From contig DFKY01000010.1 in NCBI GenBank assembly GCA_002374095.1, forward strand, positions 115,901-179,900: 64,000 nt of DNA, in the 5' to 3' direction. Shown one piece after another: positions 8,304-14,684 of this stretch. This stretch comes from Lachnospiraceae bacterium UBA3633. Its GTDB lineage: Bacteria; Bacillota; Clostridia; Lachnospirales; Lachnospiraceae. Positions within the stretch are counted from its first letter, which is position 1. The number at the start of each line of letters is the position of its first letter. The notes under the pieces were generated by a model, which was given only the letters and a program-made list of their open reading frames with translations, did no database searches and was not told the origin of the DNA. The translations under genes were made by a program, and so were the position numbers.

Positions 8304-9125
8304 ATGTTTAAAAGAGTTATTTTATCATTTTGTTTATGTTCAGCATTTGCTTTTTCGTGCGTTTATGCAGCGTCAAATAGTTCACCTACAATCATTAGAA
8401 TTGATGAAATAGATGAAGATAACTTTGATGAATATGGTAATGAAAAGGGCTATGAATATTATAATGATTATTCAGATATGCCACAAAATATAACTTATAG
8501 TAAAAAAGAAAAAAATAATAATCCAGATAATAGCTTAAAAATTAATTTTAAAGCTCCGAATGTAAAAAATGCCACATACAATCTTGGCAAAAATAGTGGC
8601 ACTATCAAGTGTGATGGTGTGACATATAGTTTAAGCAAAAGAAATGATGAGGGCAATTATGAGAGGGTGATTATAGGTGGAAGAGCATATAAGCTCACTG
8701 ATGGTTTGATAACATCAAGAGAAAATGTGGATTATTATTATAATAATAAAGCATATAGTATAGATGCAGTAGGTAATTTTTATGCATATAAGCATGTATG
8801 GGTTGAAGATACTATACATGATAATGTATATGGTGATTGGCAAGAGACTAATGAGCTACTATTAAAATATGAGATACCATTTAATACGCTTTGGAAAAAT
8901 AGACCACTTTCTGAAGAAGAGATGGAAGATTATCTCAACGGTCCAGGGTATAACATAAATATGAATGATAACTTGGGACAAAATGGTGATGTCAATGTGA
9001 TTGGTTCGACGAGAGAAATAGAAGTTACTGATGAGGAATCAATTGTATCTGGTAAACCTAAATCATTAAACGATACACTAAATCCTATGAATGCAAAATC
9101 TACAAAAAAACAAAAGACAAAATAA
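8304..9125 (+). CDS. Predicted secreted protein of unknown function (273 aa)
   Basis: The start was placed at the ATG at 8304, seven bases after the ribosome site AGAGGTG, because it opens directly onto a signal peptide: MFKRVILSF, a hydrophobic stretch, then a likely cleavage near VYAAS. The frame also reads further upstream, but that part would run through the terminator hairpin. The mature protein is Asn- and acidic-rich, with a central beta-rich part (SGTIKCDGVTYSL, VDYYYNNKAYSI) and a low-complexity Lys/Thr tail. I recognise no family. It carries no sorting motif or C-terminal membrane helix, so it is probably released or loosely bound outside the cell. Confidence 0.65.
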   Translation: MFKRVILSFCLCSAFAFSCVYAASNSSPTIIRIDEIDEDNFDEYGNEKGYEYYNDYSDMPQNITYSKKEKNNNPDNSLKINFKAPNVKNATYNLGKNSGTIKCDGVTYSLSKRNDEGNYERVIIGGRAYKLTDGLITSRENVDYYYNNKAYSIDAVGNFYAYKHVWVEDTIHDNVYGDWQETNELLLKYEIPFNTLWKNRPLSEEEMEDYLNGPGYNINMNDNLGQNGDVNVIGSTREIEVTDEESIVSGKPKSLNDTLNPMNAKSTKKQKTK

Positions 9126-9176
9126 TATCTTGATTATACGAGACAATGGCTGATTGTAAATCAGCCATTTTTATTG
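9126..9176 (+). repeat. 51-bp direct repeat, left copy, containing a terminator
   Basis: This block starts at the base after the stop codon of the secreted-protein gene and is identical over 51 bases to 14047-14097. It contains a perfect 11-bp hairpin (AATGGCTGATT / AATCAGCCATT, loop GTA, 9145-9169) followed by TTTTT, so it terminates the secreted-protein gene. Together with the right copy it brackets a 4.9-kb AT-rich gene block. Confidence 0.95.
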
Positions 9177-9194
9177 GTTTATTTTAAATAAAAA

Positions 9195-9224
9195 TTGATA
9201 GGAAAAGATGAGTGATTGTATAAT
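9195..9224 (+). promoter_or_regulatory. Possible promoter upstream of the structured RNA
   Basis: TTGATA (9195-9200), an 18-base spacer and TATAAT (9219-9224). A short hairpin TGGC/GCCA with TTTTT follows at 9241-9258, so this start could give only a very short transcript or read through into the RNA gene. Confidence 0.45.
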
Positions 9225-9266
9225 AGTTTATTATATTAATTGGCAATAGCCATTTTTAAGCATATG

Positions 9267-9295
9267 TTGAAAAAGAATATAATATATGATATACT
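9267..9295 (+). promoter_or_regulatory. Promoter of the structured RNA
   Basis: TTGAAA (9267-9272), a 17-base spacer and TATACT (9290-9295). The predicted start (about 9302) falls on the first base of the long hairpin described next, an unusually neat match of promoter and structure. Confidence 0.7.
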
Positions 9296-9301
9296 AAAAA
9301 T

Positions 9302-9447
9302 GCGAGAAAAGTCATATTATGTTTTAACTATAACGAGACACATTGATAAAATGTGGGCTTATAATTTATATCGTTATAGTTATGATATGACTTGTCTCGC
9401 AACAAGGAGTCCACTTTTACTCGTGGCTCCGGCTGCGAGTTTTTTTA
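9302..9447 (+). ncRNA. Structured RNA, novel candidate (about 145 nt)
   Basis: From a well-placed promoter the transcript would fold into one long interrupted hairpin. Its stems are GCGAGA/TCTCGC (9302-9307 with 9395-9400), AAGTCATAT/ATATGACTT (9309-9317 with 9385-9393), AACTATAACGA/TCGTTATAGTT (9326-9336 with 9371-9381) and an apical CACAT/ATGTG (9339-9343 with 9351-9355). That is 31 pairs in all. Then GGAG-CCAC (9406-9414) can pair with GTGGCTCC (9423-9430), or ACTCG (9419-9423) can pair with CGAGT (9436-9440) before a run of seven T. The last two options share bases, so they compete. It could be a stand-alone small RNA or an attenuating leader for the SPFH gene 68 bases downstream. I match it to no known RNA family. 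Confidence 0.6.
9419..9447 (+). terminator. Terminator of the structured RNA
   Basis: ACTCG and CGAGT form a five-pair stem, extended by an inner GC/GC, directly followed by seven T (9440-9446). The 5' arm overlaps an alternative stem (9406-9414 with 9423-9430), which would block the terminator if formed. Confidence 0.6.
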
Positions 9448-9514
9448 TTTGTTTTTTGCATTAATAAGTTTGTGCATGAAAAATTCTTAAATAATAATTA
9501 AAGAGAGGAATATC

Positions 9515-10729
9515 ATGAAAGTTTGCGATGTAATAAAATGGGAAAATATGGGGGATACATTTATATATAAATTCCCTGAAGAAGATTTTAATACGATGTC
9601 TCAGCTTATAGTAAATGAGTCACAAGAGGCAATATTTTTCAATGGTGGAGAAGCACTTGACACATTTGGGGCAGGAAGACATACATTGAAGACGCAAAAC
9701 TTACCTATTCTTACTAAACTTATGACACTTGCAACTGATGGGGTATCTCCGTTTCATTGTCAAATATATTACATAAATAAAACAGAACAGATGGCGATTA
9801 AGTGGGGGACAGATAGCCAGATACAATATACTGATCCTGAATATGGATTTCCGCTATCAATAGGTGTATCAGGTGAGATGGCGCTTAAAGTAAGTAATGG
9901 AAAAAAACTTTTAATGAAGCTTGTGGGAACAGCAAATGAGTTTAATAAAGATAATCTAACTACGACATTTAGAGCATTTTTAATGTCAAAAGTTAAGCCT
10001 TATATTGCACGGTTTATGGTAAATAACAAGATAAGTATTTTTGATGTAGATGCACATATAGATGAATTCTCGGAAGACTTAAAAAAATCACTTGACTCAG
10101 ATTTTGATGATTATGGATTAGAACTTGTAAGATTTTTTGTGACAAATGTAGTAAAACCTGAAAGTGATGCTCAATATAATAAATTTAAAGAATTACATTT
10201 CAGATCGTTTGCTGATATAAAAGAAGCGACGTTAGAAAAGCAAGTTACTAAAATTAAAGCTGAAGCAGCAGCTGATAAGATGGTTATAGAATCTGCTGCG
10301 ATGGCTCAAAAGCGAGCACAAGAGGGATATACATATCAACAAGAGAAAAGTTATGATGTTGCAAAAGAAATGGCTAAAAATGAAGCTACAGGGCAATATA
10401 CTAATATGGGAGTTGGGATAGGAATGATGGCAGGAGTAGGTGGCACTATGGCTGGTGTCATGGGGAATGCACTCAATAGTGCAGTTGGAGGTGCTACTCC
10501 ACCACCATTACCAAATGCAGTTTATCATATCGCTCTTGCTGGTGGACAAACACAACAACAAGATATAAACACAATTAAAAATGGTATTGCAAATGGAATG
10601 ATAACTAAAGAAACATTACTATGGAAAGCAGGGATGGCGAACTGGGCTAAAGCAGCAGAAATACCTGAAATAATGTCATTATTTGGAAATAATGGTATGA
10701 CACCACCACCAATACCAACAGGAAACTAA
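9515..10729 (+). CDS. SPFH-domain (virion-core-like) protein with C-terminal GYF_2 domain
   Basis: A 404-residue protein with ribosome site GAGAGG. Residues 1-270 resemble the YdjI/virion-core branch of SPFH (band 7) proteins, starting MKVCDVIKWENMGDTFIYKFPEEDF and ending in a charged helix (KEATLEKQVTKIKAEAAADKM). A Gly/Met-rich linker (residues ~295-325) and a short Pro patch lead to a DUF4339/GYF_2-like domain (YHIALAGGQ ... WKAGMANWAKAAEIPEI), and the tail is Pro-rich. SPFH proteins form oligomeric rings or cages on membranes; GYF_2 domains bind Pro-rich partners. It opens a four-gene run that ends with TIR and zinc-ribbon genes, so it probably scaffolds that module. The molecular role is unknown. 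Confidence 0.8.
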   Translation: MKVCDVIKWENMGDTFIYKFPEEDFNTMSQLIVNESQEAIFFNGGEALDTFGAGRHTLKTQNLPILTKLMTLATDGVSPFHCQIYYINKTEQMAIKWGTDSQIQYTDPEYGFPLSIGVSGEMALKVSNGKKLLMKLVGTANEFNKDNLTTTFRAFLMSKVKPYIARFMVNNKISIFDVDAHIDEFSEDLKKSLDSDFDDYGLELVRFFVTNVVKPESDAQYNKFKELHFRSFADIKEATLEKQVTKIKAEAAADKMVIESAAMAQKRAQEGYTYQQEKSYDVAKEMAKNEATGQYTNMGVGIGMMAGVGGTMAGVMGNALNSAVGGATPPPLPNAVYHIALAGGQTQQQDINTIKNGIANGMITKETLLWKAGMANWAKAAEIPEIMSLFGNNGMTPPPIPTGN

Positions 10730-10741
10730 GGAGTGAAAATT

Positions 10742-11578
10742 ATGAAGAATATAAAAAAAACATATTTAATATTTTGGATATCATTATTGGCAATAACTTT
10801 AATACTATTTTTTACATTGCCATCTATATGCTTATTTTATGATATTGATTCATTGAATTCTTTGATTGATAAGGCTGGCACTTTAAGCGGAATTAGTGTT
10901 GGAGGCTTTTCAATAACAAAATTACCAACTCTTATGAAATCATTTTATGGAGTATATGTCCCTAATGACTTTCCTAATAACAATATGCCAGTAAAAATAT
11001 GGGCGACATTTATATTTATACTTATAATGTATATAGAAAATATTGTAATTGTTAATAAAACACTTGATAAAATAAAAAAAGATGACGATGCATTTTTTAA
11101 TGTCCCAATTATTTTGCAAAGTGTAATAATAATGATTGTAACTACATTTATATCGTTATTATGTGTAATAAATAACAATATTTATTATGTATTAGTGATA
11201 GTGGTTTATATTATAGTGTTTATTGTATCATTATTAGTTTTTTTTAGTGTAAATACAGTAAAAGAGCATATAGAAAGTGTTGATAAAGAGAATAAAGGCA
11301 AAAAGAAATTTATTGATGATTTGAAAATTAATGTTGAAATATTATTAAACAATATAAATGATAAAAATTCAACAATCATGTTAAATAAATTGTTAGAAGA
11401 GATAAAGTATTCAGTATCAGTTTCTAATGATAGAACAGCGGAAATTGAATCAAAGATTTTATCTGAGATATCCAATTTAAAACAGAAAATCGAAACAGAC
11501 AGTAATGTTAATGTTGAAAGTGAGATAGATAAATTGCTAAAGCTATTGAATGAAAGAAATATTTTAGCAAAGAGATAG
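10742..11578 (+). CDS. Four-helix membrane protein with C-terminal coiled coil, unknown function
   Basis: The frame can begin at a GTG at 10733, but the ATG at 10742 lies eight bases after AAGGAG and is preferred (278 residues). It has four hydrophobic segments at about residues 8-28, 85-105, 123-143 and 148-170. A long charged helical tail of about 100 residues follows (repeated Glu/Lys/Asn with Leu/Ile heptads), predicted to be cytosolic. No family recognised. It is 12 bases after the SPFH gene and 8 bases before the TIR gene, so it is very likely co-translated with them. It may anchor the SPFH or TIR protein at the membrane. Confidence 0.7.
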   Translation: MKNIKKTYLIFWISLLAITLILFFTLPSICLFYDIDSLNSLIDKAGTLSGISVGGFSITKLPTLMKSFYGVYVPNDFPNNNMPVKIWATFIFILIMYIENIVIVNKTLDKIKKDDDAFFNVPIILQSVIIMIVTTFISLLCVINNNIYYVLVIVVYIIVFIVSLLVFFSVNTVKEHIESVDKENKGKKKFIDDLKINVEILLNNINDKNSTIMLNKLLEEIKYSVSVSNDRTAEIESKILSEISNLKQKIETDSNVNVESEIDKLLKLLNERNILAKR

Positions 11579-11586
11579 GAGGGCAT

Positions 11587-13605
11587 ATGGCAGTATTTAA
11601 ATGTAAACTATGTGGTGGGACTATAGAACCGAGGGATGGTGGCATAGGAATTTGTGATAGTTGTGGCACAAAACAGACAGTGCCAAATGTTAATGATGAG
11701 AAAAAGATGAATTTGCTTGATAGAGCGAATCATTTTCGTATGCAAAATGATTTTGATAAAGCAATGGCAATATATGAACAGATTTTAGATGAAGATACTA
11801 CTGATAGCGATGTGTATTATTCTATTGCATTGTGCAGATATGGCATAACATATGTTGATGATCCTAAAAGCAAAAGGAAAATACCTACAATTAATAGAAT
11901 GCAGAACAAACAGTTTTCAGAAGACGCAGATTTTAAAATGGCAATAAAGTATGCAAAACCAGAACAGGAGAAGCTTTATAGTAATGAAGGAGCATATATA
12001 GACAAGGTTCAGCAAGGCATAATGGATATAACAAAAAATGAAAAACCATATGATGTATTTATATGTTATAAAGAAACTGATGATAATGGTGAAAGAACTC
12101 ATGATTCAGTTCTTGCTAATGATTTATATTATGGGCTTACTAATGAAGGATTTAAGGTATTTTTTGCAAGAATTACATTAGAGGGTAAGCTTGGTACGGC
12201 ATATGAGCCATATATATTTAGTGCTTTAAATAGCAGTAAAGTAATGGTAGTTCTTGGAACTAAGAAAGAATATTTTAATGCGGTATGGGTAAAGAATGAG
12301 TGGAGTAGATTTTTAACATTTATTAATAATGGTGAAAAGAAAACATTAATACCAGCATATAAAGATATGGATCCATATGACCTTCCTGATGAATTTGCAA
12401 ATCTCCAAGCTCAAGATATGTCTAAACTTGGATTTATGCAAGATTTGATAAGAGGAATTAAAAAGATTATTGGAAATACGAGTGAGGAAGGTAAAGGAAT
12501 AGCAATGGGAGGCAATGAAAAGGTTGAAGCATTGCTAAAAAGAGTTAAAATATTTTTAAGTGAAGGTGATTTTCAAAAAGCTGATGAATATTGCGAGAAA
12601 GCACTTGATGTTGATGCAGAAGAACCTGAAATATATTTTTATAAGCTAATGGTAGAAACAAAGTGTAAGAATGAAACAGATTTAATTAAATATAGAGTCA
12701 AACCGCTTGATTCATATAATAGTTATATCAAGGCAATGAAATATAGTAGTGACAAGCAAAAAGAAAAACTAAATAATTTAATAAATGAGAATATATATTA
12801 TAATGCAAATGTATTATTTGGATTAGAAGATTATGGCCAGGCTTTGCAATTGTTTGAAAAGAATATTAATTTTAAAGATAGTAATGATAAGATAGAAGCA
12901 TGTAAAGAAAGATTGTATAATAAAGGCATTCATTCAATGGAAAGTAGTTTATATGATAATGCTATAAAAATCTTTAATGAGATAATAGAATATAAAGATT
13001 CAAGAAATAAAATCGAAGAATGTTATGAAAAGATTGCTTATGGTAAATATTCTGAAGCATGTATGAAGATGCAAGCTAATAAATATATGGATGCTATAAA
13101 AATCTTTAATGAGATAATAGAATATAAAGATTCAAAAAATAAAATTGAAGAATGTAATTATAATAAAAATAAGAAGTTATACGAAAACGGGTTGAATGAG
13201 TTAAAAAATAAAAACTATGCAGCTGCATTAAATTGTTTTTATTTAATACCCAATTTTCAAAATTTTCAAAATAGCGCAGAAATCATTAAACTTTGCACAG
13301 ATTCTATTAAAGAAGAAAAGTATAAAATAGCACGCAGTTTGTTTGCTAGCTCAAATTACAATAGAGCACTTCTAGAGTTCAAAGAAATACTTGATTATAA
13401 AGATTCTAAAATACTTTGTATTAAATGTATTGAAAAAGTAGGGAAGATTAATGAATATTCAGATTTTTACAATGGTTTAAAATCACAAGTGAAAGAAGAG
13501 AACAAAACTAAAAATGCTGAGAGAATTGAAAAAGCAAAAGAAATAGCTGGCAAGGTTAGCAATTTATTTAATAAGATAAAATCAAATAATAAAGGAGATG
13601 TATGA
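11587..13605 (+). CDS. Zinc ribbon-TIR-tetratricopeptide protein (672 aa)
   Basis: Ribosome site TAGGAGGG. Domain order: a zinc ribbon with C6, C9, C23 and C26; a helical repeat (~40-150); a TIR domain (~154-290, starting YDVFICYKETDDNGERTHDSVLANDL in form); then helical TPR-like repeats to the end. The TIR Glu in TAYEPYIFSALNSS (E207) fits the position of the catalytic Glu of NAD+-consuming TIR domains. The C-terminal repeats share the core 'A..IFNEIIEYKDS.NKIEEC'. Two are nearly identical in DNA (12961-13003 and 13093-13135), showing a recent duplication. Bacterial TIR domains often deplete NAD+ in phage defence or make nucleotide signals; whether this one is an enzyme is not shown. It is the likely effector of the island. 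Confidence 0.85.
   Translation: MAVFKCKLCGGTIEPRDGGIGICDSCGTKQTVPNVNDEKKMNLLDRANHFRMQNDFDKAMAIYEQILDEDTTDSDVYYSIALCRYGITYVDDPKSKRKIPTINRMQNKQFSEDADFKMAIKYAKPEQEKLYSNEGAYIDKVQQGIMDITKNEKPYDVFICYKETDDNGERTHDSVLANDLYYGLTNEGFKVFFARITLEGKLGTAYEPYIFSALNSSKVMVVLGTKKEYFNAVWVKNEWSRFLTFINNGEKKTLIPAYKDMDPYDLPDEFANLQAQDMSKLGFMQDLIRGIKKIIGNTSEEGKGIAMGGNEKVEALLKRVKIFLSEGDFQKADEYCEKALDVDAEEPEIYFYKLMVETKCKNETDLIKYRVKPLDSYNSYIKAMKYSSDKQKEKLNNLINENIYYNANVLFGLEDYGQALQLFEKNINFKDSNDKIEACKERLYNKGIHSMESSLYDNAIKIFNEIIEYKDSRNKIEECYEKIAYGKYSEACMKMQANKYMDAIKIFNEIIEYKDSKNKIEECNYNKNKKLYENGLNELKNKNYAAALNCFYLIPNFQNFQNSAEIIKLCTDSIKEEKYKIARSLFASSNYNRALLEFKEILDYKDSKILCIKCIEKVGKINEYSDFYNGLKSQVKEENKTKNAERIEKAKEIAGKVSNLFNKIKSNNKGDV
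12961..13135 (+). repeat. Internal direct repeat in the TIR-TPR gene
   Basis: Forty-three bases at 12961-13003 recur exactly at 13093-13135, 132 bases (44 codons) apart, and similarity continues at lower identity for some 25 more bases. The repeat encodes one helical-repeat unit, so the array has recently expanded and could change copy number by slippage. Confidence 0.9.
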
Positions 13606-13607
13606 TT

Positions 13608-13973
13608 ATGAAATGTCCATATTGTGGAGAAGAAAACCCAGTTGGTGAAGAAATATGTGGTTCATGTGGAGAGAGAATATATATACAACATGAAAAGAAT
13701 AATGAATTAATTGAAAAAGCTATAAAAGCTGATAATGAATTTAAATTTAAAAAGGCTGAAAAATCTAGAGAGCGTTCGGGAAAAATTATAGGTTGCATAA
13801 CACCTATTGTTTTAAATGTTTTAATACCAATAGGGTTGTTTGCATCAAGTTTGTACAGTTGTAATAGATGTAGTATATATGGAGTTGGAATTGGAGAAAG
13901 TATCGGCACGGGTTTCTTGCTTCTTATTGTTTTAGTTGTTTATATTTGGGCAAGATTTACTTTTTTTAATTAA
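13608..13973 (+). CDS. Zinc ribbon small membrane protein
   Basis: Two in-frame ATGs exist (13602 and 13608). The second is ten bases after AAAGGAG and gives the typical zinc-ribbon start MKCPYCGEENPVGEEICGSCG, so it is preferred (121 residues); the first would overlap the stop of the TIR gene. The four cysteines of the ribbon are followed by a charged helix and two hydrophobic segments (about residues 63-83 and 100-118). The family is not recognised beyond the ribbon. It shares the N-terminal ribbon type with the TIR protein, which suggests a common partner, and it ends the island operon. Confidence 0.75.
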   Translation: MKCPYCGEENPVGEEICGSCGERIYIQHEKNNELIEKAIKADNEFKFKKAEKSRERSGKIIGCITPIVLNVLIPIGLFASSLYSCNRCSIYGVGIGESIGTGFLLLIVLVVYIWARFTFFN

Positions 13974-14046
13974 ATTTTAGAAAATTTATTCAATGTTTGA
14001 AGAAAAATAATAAAAACAATAAATTATTGTTAGTGGTATGGTTTGC

Positions 14047-14097
14047 TATCTTGATTATACGAGACAATGGCTGATTGTAAATCAGCCATTTTTATTG
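14047..14097 (+). repeat. 51-bp direct repeat, right copy, containing a terminator
   Basis: Identical over 51 bases to 9126-9176. It includes the same 11-bp hairpin (14066-14090) plus T-run, so it terminates the island operon, 74 bases after its last stop codon. Sequence identity ends exactly at 14097, where the -10 box of the next gene begins. Confidence 0.95.
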
Positions 14098-14103
14098 TAT
14101 AAT
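14075..14103 (+). promoter_or_regulatory. Promoter of the QueT-like gene, lying inside the terminator hairpin
   Basis: TTGTAA (14075-14080) lies across the loop of the terminator hairpin and is followed after 17 bases by TATAAT (14098-14103), just outside the repeat. The left repeat copy keeps the -35 but lacks the -10, so only this copy makes a promoter. Confidence 0.6.
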
Positions 14104-14162
14104 ATGTGTTGCAATATTTATAACAAAAATAGCATCGAGAAATTGAGATGCGAGGAGTTAAA

Positions 14163-14681
14163 ATGAAATTAAGTTTAAGGATTATACTGCAAAATGCAGT
14201 ATATACTGCGCTTTATGTGGCGCTTTGCTTTGTTTTTGCACCTATTAGTTTTTCTATGGTGCAGGTAAGAATTGCAGAAGCACTTTGCATTATGCCTATA
14301 TTTGACCAGTTTGCAATTATATCGGTATCAATTGGTTGCTTTTTGTCAAATCTATTAATGGGAAATGTTGTTGACGCTATATTTGGGACAATGGCTACAT
14401 TTATAGGATTACTTTTAATTAAGTACATAAAAAATAAGAATTTTTTTGTAAAGATGCTACCTACAATTGTATCCAACATGATTATAATACCTTTTGTGCT
14501 AAAATATGCATATGGAATGGTTGAAGTCCCTATAGCAATATCTGCTATATATATAGGAATAGGAGAAGTCATAGCGGTATATGTGCTTGGATTTTTACTT
14601 TATAAAGCACTACAAAAACTAAATATAGACTTTGCATATAAGATTGATAAAAGTAAGCAAAGAAAAAAGGAAGAGTTTTAA
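14163..14681 (+). CDS. queT: QueT transporter family protein (queuosine precursor uptake)
   Basis: The frame opens earlier, but the ATG at 14163 has ribosome site GAGGAG five bases upstream and gives MKLSLRIILQNAVYTALYVALCF, the usual QueT start (172 residues). The family signature VQVRIAEALCIMPIF and about six hydrophobic segments are present. QueT proteins are ECF-type substrate-binding membrane subunits for the queuosine precursor preQ1 (or a related base). They need a shared ECF energy module, which is not in this window. A short GCATC/GATGC hairpin (14137-14152) lies just before the ribosome site, but I do not see a preQ1 riboswitch core. Confidence 0.85.
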   Translation: MKLSLRIILQNAVYTALYVALCFVFAPISFSMVQVRIAEALCIMPIFDQFAIISVSIGCFLSNLLMGNVVDAIFGTMATFIGLLLIKYIKNKNFFVKMLPTIVSNMIIIPFVLKYAYGMVEVPIAISAIYIGIGEVIAVYVLGFLLYKALQKLNIDFAYKIDKSKQRKKEEF

Positions 14682-14684
14682 GAT

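Larger units (their letters stand above)
9126..14097. other. Repeat-bounded accessory island (RNA, SPFH, membrane, TIR-TPR, zinc-ribbon genes)
   Basis: Two perfect 51-bp direct repeats, 4,921 bases apart, enclose one RNA gene and four co-directional protein genes. The enclosed coding DNA looks richer in A+T than the flanking genes, with runs of AAT, ATA and AAA codons. The genes inside are of accessory type, while the flanks (secreted protein, then QueT transporter) are ordinary. Recombination between the repeats would remove the block and leave one terminator copy. No transposase or integrase lies inside, so the mechanism of gain is open: recombination at a pre-existing repeat, or a duplication made during insertion. 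Confidence 0.6.

Noticed and set aside
9240..9464. 74-codon open frame between the left repeat and the SPFH gene
   Set aside because: It has no ribosome site, runs through the long inverted repeat and the terminator, and has no protein-like composition; the region is better explained as an RNA gene.
14098..14162. preQ1 riboswitch before the QueT-like gene
   Set aside because: The short leader has a small hairpin but no C-rich loop and A-rich tail of the preQ1 classes.
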